A stretch of 64,000 nucleotides of DNA from Nocardiopsis ansamitocini (GTDB taxonomy: Bacteria > Actinomycetota > Actinomycetes > Streptosporangiales > Streptosporangiaceae): assembly GCF_030268225.1 (NCBI RefSeq), contig NZ_BSQG01000001.1:981299-1045298 (forward strand), read 5' to 3'. The translations under genes were made by a program, and so were the position numbers. Every line of letters starts with the position of its first letter. Within the stretch, counting starts at the first letter, position 1. This document shows positions 16,529-24,633 of this stretch, one piece after another. The notes under the pieces are model-generated. The model had not been told where the DNA came from. It ran no database searches and saw nothing but the letters and a program-made list of their open reading frames with translations.

Positions 16529-17290
16529 ATGCACGCGGCCGAGCGTCACCAGCGAATTCTGACGCGCGCCCGCGAGGAAGGACGGGTCGAGGTCAAAGAC
16601 CTGGCGTCGCGGCTGTCGGTCACTCCCGAGACCATCCGGCGCGACCTGACCTCCCTTGACCGGCGCGGCCTGCTGCACCGGCTGCACGGCGGCGCAGTAC
16701 CGACCGGTCAATTACCCGCAAATCCGGGAGTCGGCGGACGCGAGGAGACGCGCTCCGCAGAAAAGGGGCGCATCGCCAGGGCTGCCCTGGCCCAGGTCCC
16801 CGACAACGGCACGGTCATCCTCGACTCGGGGACGACCACCGGGCGTATCGCCGACCTGCTCCCCGCCGACCGCGAGTTGACCGTGGTCACCCACTCCGTC
16901 CCAATCGCAGCCAAACTGGCCCGCAACCCTGCCATCACACTCCACCTTCTCGGCGGCCGGGTGCACGGGCGCACAATGGCTGCCGTAGGACCGTGGGCCT
17001 TCGGTGCGCTCGACGGCCTGTTCGTCGACACGGCGTTCATCGGGGCGGACGCGATCTGTGCAACCCGAGGGCTGAGCACCGCGGAAGCGGACGAGGCCCA
17101 GATCAAACGGGCACTGATCACGGCCGCGCGACGCACCGTTCTGCTGGCCGATCGGACCAAGTTCGGTCGGACGGAATCCGCATATTTTTCCCCCATCGAA
17201 GACATCGACCTCGTCATCTGCGACTCGGGCCTGGACACCGGGGTGGCGGAGGAGATCGAGGCGGCCGGACCACGAATCGAGTTCGCATGA
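16529..17290 (+). CDS. DeoR family regulator of fructose operon
   Basis: 253 residues. N-terminal winged helix (about 3-57, RQRI-type start AERHQRILTRARE, then LSVTPETIRRDLTSLDRRGLLHR in parts LSVTPETIRRDL and LHRLHGGA) and a C-terminal DeoR sugar-phosphate sensor domain with NGTVILDSGTTTGRIADLL, LLGGRVHG and FIGADAI. Probably binds fructose 1-phosphate or another hexose phosphate and represses this operon. Its stop codon overlaps the fruK start (ATGA at 17287-17290), so the two are translationally coupled. Preceded by a promoter and GAAAC direct repeats, which argues for autoregulation. The fructose link is inferred from fruK and ptsH downstream. Confidence 0.9.
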   Translation: MHAAERHQRILTRAREEGRVEVKDLASRLSVTPETIRRDLTSLDRRGLLHRLHGGAVPTGQLPANPGVGGREETRSAEKGRIARAALAQVPDNGTVILDSGTTTGRIADLLPADRELTVVTHSVPIAAKLARNPAITLHLLGGRVHGRTMAAVGPWAFGALDGLFVDTAFIGADAICATRGLSTAEADEAQIKRALITAARRTVLLADRTKFGRTESAYFSPIEDIDLVICDSGLDTGVAEEIEAAGPRIEFA

Positions 17291-18237
17291 TCTTGACCGT
17301 CACCCCCAACCCCAGCGTCGACCGAACCCTGGAGATCTCCGCCCTGGAGCGCGGCGAGGTGCTGCGGGCACGTGTCGCCCGGGCCGACCCGGGCGGGAAA
17401 GGGGTCAACGTCTCACGTGCGCTGTGCGGAGCCGGCGTGGAGACCACCGCGATCCTCCCCGTCGGCGGCACCGAGGGAGCCCAGCTCACCGCACTGCTGA
17501 CCGAACGTCAGGTGCCGGCCGTCGCCGTCCCCATCTCCGGATCGACCCGCAGCAACATCACCGTTACCGAGGCAGACGGCACCACGACGAAGCTCAACGT
17601 CACCGGTCCCACGCTCAGCGAGGAAGAGACTGCTGCGCTGCTGGCCGCGGTGGACGCCGAACTCGCCCGCGGCCCGCGCTGGCTGGTGGCCGCAGGCAGT
17701 CTTCCCTCCGGTGCGCACTCCGACTTCTACGTGCGTCTGGCCGAACGGGCAGCAGCACACGGTGTGCCCATCGCCCTGGACACCTCCGAGGCCCCGCTGG
17801 AAAGCGCTGCCAAGCACGGGACGCTGTCCCTGCTCAAGCCCAACCACGAGGAACTGTCCGACCTCCTCGGCCGCCCCCTGCCCACGCTCGGTGACGTCGT
17901 CACCGGCGCACGCGAGGTCCTGAACTGGGGCAACGAAGCAGCACTCGTGACCCTGGGCGGACACGGCGCGCTGCTGGTGCTCAAGGACCAGTGCTGGCTG
18001 GCCAAGGGGCCCTCGGTCGTGCCCCGCAGCACCGTGGGCGCGGGCGACTGCTCCCTTGCCGGCTACCTCTCAGCCGTCGACGCAGCCCCTGAGGACCGGC
18101 TGCGCAACGCGGTTGCCTGGGGCACGGCAGCGGTTGCCCTGCCCGGTACGACCGTGCCCACCGCATCCGAGGTGGACCCCGGTGCCGTGCAGGTCAGCAC
18201 CGACCCCGATCCCGATCTGGTGGTGCGGGAACTCTGA
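17287..18237 (+). CDS. fruK: 1-phosphofructokinase
   Basis: 316 residues, PfkB sugar kinase fold. Converts fructose 1-phosphate and ATP to fructose 1,6-bisphosphate. Start ILTVTPNPSVDRT and the glycine signature GGKGVNVSRAL are diagnostic of FruK/LacC-type enzymes. The catalytic base and anion hole are in STVGAGDCSLAGYL (GAGD Asp), and KPNHEEL is the usual helix near the ATP site. Overlaps the regulator's stop codon by four bases and is followed 73 bp later by the HPr gene. In Streptomyces the same regulator-kinase pair is followed by the fructose EIIABC gene; that gene is absent here. Confidence 0.92.
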   Translation: MILTVTPNPSVDRTLEISALERGEVLRARVARADPGGKGVNVSRALCGAGVETTAILPVGGTEGAQLTALLTERQVPAVAVPISGSTRSNITVTEADGTTTKLNVTGPTLSEEETAALLAAVDAELARGPRWLVAAGSLPSGAHSDFYVRLAERAAAHGVPIALDTSEAPLESAAKHGTLSLLKPNHEELSDLLGRPLPTLGDVVTGAREVLNWGNEAALVTLGGHGALLVLKDQCWLAKGPSVVPRSTVGAGDCSLAGYLSAVDAAPEDRLRNAVAWGTAAVALPGTTVPTASEVDPGAVQVSTDPDPDLVVREL

Positions 18238-18310
18238 CCGCACCCGCCCCGACGACCAACGGCCCGGCACCCGCCGATGCCTGATCCCCCCACTCACACC
18301 AAGGAGAACA

Positions 18311-18580
18311 ATGCCGCAGCGAACCGCCACGATCGGAGCGTCCGTCGGTCTGCACGCCCGCCCCGCCACCCTCTTCGTGCAGGCGGCCACGGCCACCGGA
18401 CTGCCCGTCACCATCGCCAAGGAGGGCGGCGACCCTGTTGACGCCCGCAGCCTGCTGTCCGTCATGGCCCTGGGCGTCGGCAGCGGTGCCAAGGTCGTGC
18501 TGAGCGCCGAGGGAGACGACGCCGACGCCAAGCTCGACGAGCTCGCCCAGCTCCTGGAGACCGACCTGGACGCGGTCTAA
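18311..18580 (+). CDS. ptsH: Phosphocarrier protein HPr
   Basis: 89 residues, full-length HPr. The phosphorylatable His15 lies in VGLHARPAT, and the conserved Ser of the regulatory site is S47 (ARSLLSVMALGV). HPr passes phosphate from enzyme I to sugar-specific EII proteins. Actinobacterial HPrs usually are not regulated by an HPr kinase, so S47 may be structural. ATG with an ideal AAGGAG seven bases upstream. Cotranscribed with the DeoR gene and fruK. No enzyme I or EII gene is in the window, so its partners must be encoded elsewhere. Confidence 0.93.
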   Translation: MPQRTATIGASVGLHARPATLFVQAATATGLPVTIAKEGGDPVDARSLLSVMALGVGSGAKVVLSAEGDDADAKLDELAQLLETDLDAV

Positions 18581-18583
18581 CCC

Positions 18584-18623
18584 CCGGGCCGGTCCCGTTC
18601 CTTCAGGAACGGGACCGGCCCGG
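18584..18623. terminator. Very strong bidirectional hairpin overlapping a stop codon
   Basis: 18-bp perfect GC-rich stem with a 4-nt loop (TTCA). It terminates the fructose operon on the plus strand and the large caspase-helicase gene on the minus strand; the latter's stop codon (18603-18605) lies in the loop and its last six codons form one arm. Confidence 0.85.
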
Positions 18624-21600
18624 AGTGCAGTTCTCGGCAAGGACGATCTCCTTCGCCAGGGCTTCGGGCTCGTGCAGGCAGCGCCAGACCGGAGCGCGGC
18701 GCACCGGCAGCCCCGAGAGCTCGCGCAACCGCCGCTGACGCTTGGCCAGGCCACGCAGTTCCCGACCGTCCCGGGAGCCGTCCAACAGCACCAGGACGGT
18801 GCCGTCGGGAGTGCGCACCCGGAGGTCGACACGATGGCCGTGCACAAAGGACCCGACCACGACCTCGTCCGCCATCCCCTGCAAGATCTGGATCAGGTCG
18901 GCGAGTGTTTCCGGGGGACGCTCGTGCTGCACGTCCGCGACGATCCCGGCCAGATCGGCCAGCACTCCGCCCCGCCACAGCCAAGACGCACGGTCGCCCA
19001 CCACCACGATCCGAGATGCGGCCGTGCCCAGTAACGCAGTCCACTGCTCGACGACGGCCGATGCCGGCGTCAACGGACCGCCGTCGGGACAACTCCCGGA
19101 CAGGACCGGGGAAACCACCACGGCGTCGTAGACGCGGGAGCCGAAGGCGGATGCGGCCGCGACATGGATCTCGCGGGTGAACCGCGAGCACCCCACCAGT
19201 TGGCGCAGCAGGGTGCACTGCGCGCGCGACCCGGCGGCAACCCCCAGGGTCGCGTCCACCGGCAGCAGGGTGTCCAGTTCCTGGAGCACGCCTACCGCCC
19301 GACGGGCCTCCTCCCTGTTGACGTAGGACTCGCCGATCGTCCTCTCGCACTCCCCGGGAACATCGCGCCATTCCACCGCTTGCCCTCCGGCTGCGACGAG
19401 TGTGCGGGAATCGGTGAGAACCGTGAGCCGTCCGCCATAACAGCCGCGGTCGGCCGCGGCCGCGATCAGCGGATGGGAGCCCTCATGCTCGTCCAACCAG
19501 TGCACCCTGCCCCCCGCCCCGGCAGTCGCCCGGGCCAACGCACGGTAGGCGGAGCTTCCCGGCCCGCCGAGAGCGCGTTCGACCAGCCATCGTTCACCGA
19601 GCCCGGCGCGCTCGCGCCGGGTACGCTCCTCGTGCTCGGTCAGCGTCGGAAGAGGCGCCGGGCGGGCGGGATCACCGATGACCAGTGCGCGCTTGGCCCG
19701 ATAGAGCAGCGGCACGACAGCGGCGACATCGGACAGGTCCGCCTCGTCGATGACCACCAGGTCGAACAGTCCCGGCTGCGGTGGCAGGCCGCGGGCCCGG
19801 CCGGTCTGCACCGCCCATGCCGGGACCGCGGTGAGCAATCGTTTGAAGCCCGACCAGGCCGTGTTTCCGGACTGCCAGTTCAAGCATTCCAGGCGGTTCA
19901 GGACCGCTTGCCGTCCTTGGGTCAGCCGGCGGCCCACCACCGCCGAAAGGTAGTCGGCGCTGGAGAGCCGGTGACACCCCGCGACCGCTTCCAGGTCACT
20001 GTAGAGGTCGTCCAACGACGTGGTCCGGTGGTAGCGGTCCAGGGTCGCGCGCCACACCCGCTCGATACGGGCGATCTCACACAGCCGCGCCAGACTGCGG
20101 GAGTCGGTGGACACACCGAGCCCGCGCCGGATGACCGAGCGCCGAAGCGGCCTGAGCAGCCCCCAACCCGCGGCACGCTCGCTTCGACGCAGCCAGTCCT
20201 GGGGGCGTCCGCCTCGAAACAACGTCTCGGGATCCCAGCCGGCGTCGACGACCCTGCCCCGTGCCGTGGCGAGGAGTGCGAGGTCGCGCTCGATCCTGGC
20301 CAGAGCGTCGATGGCGCGCCGGGCGTCACGGATGCCGGTCCAGTCGTCGCGCAGCCCCATCTCCTGCACGGTCGGAACTCCACCGCCGGCGGAACGGGAG
20401 AGCAACGTGTTGAGGACGGCGGATTCACGGCTGAGGTGGCCGGGTTCCCCCGTGCGCACCACCAGATGCTCTACTGTCCTTCCCGCTCGCACGACGAAGT
20501 CGTCAGCGGCCTGGGCCGTTGGAGCTGCGAAAAGCACGGCCTGTCCGGCTGCCACGGCCGTGTGCACCGCTGCAAGGGCGAGTTGGCCGGCGCCGGTTCC
20601 CGGCGGAGCTGCCACGACGGTGAGGCGGCGGTTCATCGCGGAGACCAGTACGCCGGTCTGGGCTTCGCTGAGCCCACCTGCGGCCAGGAGCAGAACCGGG
20701 TCGTCGAGCTCGGGGCGCTGCTCCCCGGCGAGGGCGGACAGCGCGGTACCGCGAAGACGTCCTGGGTCGACGCCCTCTCCGCAGGAACCGTCGAGATCGG
20801 CCAACAGGCCGGCATCGCCGGTGAGGTGGGAGCCGACCCTGAAGAGGATCGCGAGATTGTGCGCCCCGGAACGCGTGTCGTCAGGAGCCAGGGCGGCGGC
20901 GAGCCGCGACGGAAGGATGTCGTCCGCGCGTTCGATGTCCAGGTGGGCGAGCACCCGGCGGGTGGTGGCCGCGAGGTCGGGTACGCCTCTGGCGTCGCGC
21001 TGCTCGTGCCACCACTTGCGCAGACCGGTCAACTCGCTCTCGGTGTAGGCGGTGTCGGCCTCCAGCAGTGCCGGGTTGATCTCGGGGGGCGATACCGCGC
21101 GCAAGCGTTTGACGCCGTTGTCGTCGACGACCTCGGCGTCCACCACGAACAGGGGCGCGGCGGTGCGGTGGTCCGGATTCTCGGTGCGGACCACGACCAG
21201 GGGGTAGCCATAGCGCAGGGTCTCCCTGTTGACACCAGCAGTATGCGCGACCAGGAGCTCTTCGGGGGTTGCTTCGGGAGCCGAACCCGTACCGCTGATG
21301 AGCGTCTCGCGACCTGCCGGGCGAAACGCGTGTCCGTCCGGGACGGCGAGATCCACCAGGTGTTTCAGCACGGCGGTCCGGTCGAGCCCGTCCCGCAGAT
21401 AGGTGAGGAGGGAGAGCCAGCGGGCGTTGGTGAAGGGGGCGTTGGGGTCCTCCCGGTCACCGCGCCCCGAGGTGGAACGCCCCCATCCCGAGGCCGGAGC
21501 GGCGTCCAGTTCGTGGTCGCGGCGCAATCGAAGCGCCCGCGCAGCCAACTCCGCACCGAAAGCGGTCACCTCGGTCTGGGGGTCGGGCCCGTGTCCGGGG

Positions 21601-22568
21601 AACACGCGGGGTCCGGCTGGATCGGTGCACCCGCCGTCGTCGAGTAGGTGGTCGGCGACTGAGACGGTCTCCTCGGCCAGCACGGTGCCGCAGCCCACGG
21701 AACGCAGCTCAACCCGAAGGCGCTCGCGCAGTTCGCCACGGTCGCGGCACTCACCGAGCAGCCCTGCCGTGACCACCGCGACCTCTGCGAGGAAGTCGGC
21801 CTCCGGGCCGCGGGCAGCGCTCAGGGGAGCCGCGGGCCGTTGTTGGACGGGAAGAGAACCGGGAACAGACCGGATGAGTCCGACCGGGGGGACCTCGGTG
21901 ATGAATACCGGGCTCCGCCCGCCCGCGGCATGTTCGGCTAACAATCGCTCCTTGAGATCGTCACTGTCGATCCAGCCGTCCCCGTCGCGGTCACGGGCGG
22001 TTCCGCCCAGGGCTGCGGCGACGACCTGGGCGAAAGAGGCATCGGTTTCTCCTGCCGATGATCCGTTTCCGGCACTGCCGGCGAACACCACGCACGAGGC
22101 GATCGGGAGACATCTGCGCAGGTCGAGTTCGGGAACGGTCTCGGCACGCCCATCGGGGCCGTCGTCGAACCATCCGCTGTACTGGCAGTCCAGGAGCAGC
22201 AGGACGGAACGCGCGGATCCGCGCTCGATCGCCTCGGCCAGGACGTCGAGGGCGACTCCCGCTGTCTCCGGCCGGCGACCGCTGCCAGCGGCGAAGAAGT
22301 GCAGTGAGCCCTCGCCGTTCTTGACGATGCGCCCGCTCAACGCCAGAAGAAGCGTGTCGTCGGGACCCGCTGTGGCGAAAAAGATCCGCAACTCGTCGAC
22401 GAGTCTGGACCGCGAGGGGTCCAGGAGGGTGCGAACGTCGCCGAAGTCCGCACCGACCAAGGCGGACCGCAGCGTCCGGCTGCGCGACCGTGCGTGGTCG
22501 GGGCCGCCGGTGGCCTGATTAGTGCCCTCAACGGCGACCAATAGCGCCCGGCGCTCCCCGGATCTCAT
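18603..22568 (-). CDS. Caspase-like / degenerate SF1-helicase / nuclease-like fusion protein
   Basis: 1321 residues. ATG at 22568 is chosen because GGAGG precedes it by seven bases; a GTG 20 codons upstream has no good site. Residues 5-225 resemble bacterial caspase-like (C14) domains: RRALLVAVEG strand, nucleophile-type C128 in LLLLDCQYSGW, but the usual GHG catalytic His is replaced (LLLALSGRI, R80). An EF-hand-like loop DRDGDGWIDSDD is at 193-204. Residues about 630-1200 look like a UvrD/Upf1-type SF1 helicase: motif I APPGTGAGQL (Lys replaced by A660), motif II VVIDEAD (941-944), motif III VIGDPARP, and a motif VI region lacking the usual Arg (TALLGTAAS). The tail (about 1220-1315) resembles Vsr/MTES-type nuclease domains, also imperfect. 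Two roadblock genes lie upstream on the same strand. Likely a conflict or signalling protein; function inferred, not known. Confidence 0.7.
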   Translation of the reverse strand: MRSGERRALLVAVEGTNQATGGPDHARSRSRTLRSALVGADFGDVRTLLDPSRSRLVDELRIFFATAGPDDTLLLALSGRIVKNGEGSLHFFAAGSGRRPETAGVALDVLAEAIERGSARSVLLLLDCQYSGWFDDGPDGRAETVPELDLRRCLPIASCVVFAGSAGNGSSAGETDASFAQVVAAALGGTARDRDGDGWIDSDDLKERLLAEHAAGGRSPVFITEVPPVGLIRSVPGSLPVQQRPAAPLSAARGPEADFLAEVAVVTAGLLGECRDRGELRERLRVELRSVGCGTVLAEETVSVADHLLDDGGCTDPAGPRVFPGHGPDPQTEVTAFGAELAARALRLRRDHELDAAPASGWGRSTSGRGDREDPNAPFTNARWLSLLTYLRDGLDRTAVLKHLVDLAVPDGHAFRPAGRETLISGTGSAPEATPEELLVAHTAGVNRETLRYGYPLVVVRTENPDHRTAAPLFVVDAEVVDDNGVKRLRAVSPPEINPALLEADTAYTESELTGLRKWWHEQRDARGVPDLAATTRRVLAHLDIERADDILPSRLAAALAPDDTRSGAHNLAILFRVGSHLTGDAGLLADLDGSCGEGVDPGRLRGTALSALAGEQRPELDDPVLLLAAGGLSEAQTGVLVSAMNRRLTVVAAPPGTGAGQLALAAVHTAVAAGQAVLFAAPTAQAADDFVVRAGRTVEHLVVRTGEPGHLSRESAVLNTLLSRSAGGGVPTVQEMGLRDDWTGIRDARRAIDALARIERDLALLATARGRVVDAGWDPETLFRGGRPQDWLRRSERAAGWGLLRPLRRSVIRRGLGVSTDSRSLARLCEIARIERVWRATLDRYHRTTSLDDLYSDLEAVAGCHRLSSADYLSAVVGRRLTQGRQAVLNRLECLNWQSGNTAWSGFKRLLTAVPAWAVQTGRARGLPPQPGLFDLVVIDEADLSDVAAVVPLLYRAKRALVIGDPARPAPLPTLTEHEERTRRERAGLGERWLVERALGGPGSSAYRALARATAGAGGRVHWLDEHEGSHPLIAAAADRGCYGGRLTVLTDSRTLVAAGGQAVEWRDVPGECERTIGESYVNREEARRAVGVLQELDTLLPVDATLGVAAGSRAQCTLLRQLVGCSRFTREIHVAAASAFGSRVYDAVVVSPVLSGSCPDGGPLTPASAVVEQWTALLGTAASRIVVVGDRASWLWRGGVLADLAGIVADVQHERPPETLADLIQILQGMADEVVVGSFVHGHRVDLRVRTPDGTVLVLLDGSRDGRELRGLAKRQRRLRELSGLPVRRAPVWRCLHEPEALAKEIVLAENCTPGRSRS

Positions 22569-22661
22569 GGGCGGGCCTCCCCGCCGTGGTCCGGGATGGA
22601 CGTTCTGTCCGCCGCTACCATGTCGCACCTCTCACTCAACCGAAACCGATCGCAAAATTCA

Positions 22662-22677
22662 GTGATCGATTGATCAC
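22662..22677. promoter_or_regulatory. GTGATC/GATCAC inverted repeat upstream of fusion-protein gene
   Basis: Perfect 6-4-6 inverted repeat 94 bp before the fusion-protein start, inside a 314-bp A+T-enriched gap (22569-22882). It suggests this gene has its own regulated promoter separate from the roadblock pair. No gene is seen in the gap. Confidence 0.45.
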
Positions 22678-22882
22678 GGAAAGCAACCAATTTCATTGTC
22701 GCGATCCGGGATACGGCAGGTGAGAGGTATGGAGAAGACGGCAAGGATCCGACCGGGATCGGCCACTACCTGCGAGAGCGGCATAAACCTGCTAGGCACT
22801 CACCTCCGAGATGTCTCTCATGCAATTGCACGGGCGATTGGCACGCAACGGCGCCAACCGCCCCACGACGGAGGAGGCATGA

Positions 22883-23359
22883 TCAGACCTCCAGGGTCTC
22901 CTCGATACCGCGCAGCCGGTGGCGAGCCATCGCAAGGTTCGACCGACCACGGTCCAACACCATGTAGATGAAGAGCCCCTGCCCCTTACGACTCGCCAGT
23001 GGCCGGATGATGTGGTATTGGGAACCCAGCGTGATCAGGATGTCCTCGATCGAATCATTCAGCCCGAGTTGGTCGATGGTGCGCATCTTGGCCCGGACCA
23101 CCTCGGTGTTTCCGGCCGCGGCCAGTGTGAGGTCCAGCGCCTTACTGGTGGTCAGCGACCCCAGCGACATACCGCTTCCGTAGTCGACGATCGAGGCACC
23201 CACCGCCCCGTCGATGGCCATCATTTCCTTGAGTCCGCTGTCCAGGTTCGCCATGTCGAGTCCTTCGAAAATTGAGGTCGATTCAGCAGGTTCCGGGGAG
23301 TCACCGTGAGGCTCCGGCCGCTTGGTCAGCAGCTTCTCGATACGGCGGAGAAGCCGCAT
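22883..23359 (-). CDS. Roadblock/LC7 domain protein (first of a pair)
   Basis: 158 residues as given. The roadblock/LC7 (MglB-like) domain begins at MANLDSGLKEMMAIDGAVGA and includes IVDYGSGMSLGSL, AAGNTEVVRAKMRTIDQLGL, SIEDILITLGSQYHIIRPL and FIYMVLDRGRSNLAMARH (each cited in part). Such proteins form dimers that act on small Ras-like GTPases or as scaffolds. Two starts are possible: ATG at 23359, two bases after the upstream stop (translational coupling), or ATG at 23254 with an ideal GAAGGA site, giving a 123-residue protein like most homologues. No GTPase gene is nearby. Probably cotranscribed with the next gene. Confidence 0.8.
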   Translation of the reverse strand: MRLLRRIEKLLTKRPEPHGDSPEPAESTSIFEGLDMANLDSGLKEMMAIDGAVGASIVDYGSGMSLGSLTTSKALDLTLAAAGNTEVVRAKMRTIDQLGLNDSIEDILITLGSQYHIIRPLASRKGQGLFIYMVLDRGRSNLAMARHRLRGIEETLEV

Positions 23360-23361
23360 AT

Positions 23362-23934
23362 TCAGGTCGCCTCGGCTCTCACGCCGAGACGGGTACCGCG
23401 CTGGGACACCGGCGGCGCGTAGAGCGACCGCTTCAATGCCCCCAGCACGCGGTGCAGGGTGTGCGCGTCAGGTCGGGTCCGGTCACGAACCGGACTGTGC
23501 GCCAATCGTTGGACATCGTTGCAGCGCCGCGGAAGTACCGGCGCGGCTTCCGCCTCGGCGACGGCGGTGACCCCGCGCACCAGCCGCCCCAGCGCACGCT
23601 GGGCAAGGGCGAGGTTGCCGGTGTCGCGCTCAAGTCGCAGCAACAGAAAACCGCGGTCACCCCCGGGGACTCGGGTGATCGCTGCGATCAGGTATCCCTG
23701 ACGGGCAGTGAGCACCACGTCCTCCAACTGCGTGGCGAAATCACCCGAGGCAGTTTCTGGGTTCTCGACGATGGCGCGCACGAGACCCTCGATTTCCCCG
23801 GCACCCCACCGCGAAACCTCGGATTCGTGGCCGAATTCGGCCACGACGCGACCAGTCGCACATTCCACTAGAGACACACTGCGCGCACCGGGTATGTCCA
23901 GTATTCCCTTCATGTCGTCGTTGATCGCGAGCAC
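23362..23934 (-). CDS. Roadblock/LC7-like protein (second of a pair)
   Basis: 190 residues, GTG start preceded by AAGGA. The N-terminal 120 residues follow the roadblock fold: MKGILDIPGARSVSLVECATG, RVVAEFGH, then DVVLTARQGYLIAAITRV and LLLRLERDTGNLALAQRAL (cited in parts). It has a basic, less ordered 65-residue C-terminal extension absent from its partner. Paralogous in layout to the protein at 22883, and separated from it by two bases, so the two may heterodimerise. An upstream ATG at 23994 in frame is possible but the extra 20 residues are not domain-like. Promoter presumably in the A+T-rich stretch upstream. Confidence 0.75.
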   Translation of the reverse strand: MLAINDDMKGILDIPGARSVSLVECATGRVVAEFGHESEVSRWGAGEIEGLVRAIVENPETASGDFATQLEDVVLTARQGYLIAAITRVPGGDRGFLLLRLERDTGNLALAQRALGRLVRGVTAVAEAEAAPVLPRRCNDVQRLAHSPVRDRTRPDAHTLHRVLGALKRSLYAPPVSQRGTRLGVRAEAT

Positions 23935-24633
23935 CGTGTTCCTTCGCTGTTTCCGAACGACGGCTCGCTCCAAAATGCCGGAGAGCCGTTGCAAACGTCA
24001 TCACTTCGGGACAGCAGCGAGAGTATTCCGATTCCGGGAATCGCGCAGGGGTTCGACCAAAAAAGCAATTCAACGCCGCAGCGTAACCATCAGATCACGC
24101 AATGGAGTAAATCCGGCTCACGATACAGAAATGACGGCCTCCGCCACCGCCGGCACCATCCGACATATCAGACCATGATCACCAAACGAGACGTATATCT
24201 CCCCGGAGGCCGGCCTCGAACACCCATCCACGGCACCCGAAAAACCATCAAAAGAGACGCTTTGAGCTGTGGATACTCAAAAACACCGAGCATCCCCCTC
24301 CGGAACCGGCCATCCAACTCGACTCCACTCGCTCCGCTCGCCCCAAAGTAGGGCACTTGCTTACAGAAAACCTGATCCTTCCACTATCCGGAAGACATTA
24401 AATCGAGTAATCAGCAGACCGTAACCTATAATTCACGTCCGCCGAAGAGAGGGCGAGCACTCGTATCGAATGCACCGGAGAGCATCAGACTGGCGAAAAA
24501 GTTTCAAATGAATACCGTCAGGGATACTGGTAACCACAGCAATTACGAACCTCACTGCGAACATCCCCTGAACCTGACCGGCAATTGCCCCACAGGACAC
24601 ATGGAGCACCTGGCCAGAGCATCGAAAAGCGTC
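23935..24633. other. A+T-enriched gene-free region
   Basis: About 700 bp without a convincing gene; ORFs here lack Shine-Dalgarno sites and coding bias. The stretch 24350-24660 is much richer in A+T than the rest of the window and contains a TATAAT hexamer at 24427-24432. It may hold the promoter for the roadblock pair and the remains of an insertion, or an unannotated RNA. I see no inverted terminal repeats. Confidence 0.4.

Noticed and set aside
19164-21647. 827-codon open frame antisense to the caspase-helicase gene
   Set aside because: Gly/Arg/Pro/Gln-rich translation without domains; a shadow frame expected from high GC content and lack of TTA/CTA/TCA codons opposite.
22696-22971. 91-codon plus frame in the gap between fusion and roadblock genes
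   Set aside because: Runs into the roadblock gene antisense, no domain or coding bias.
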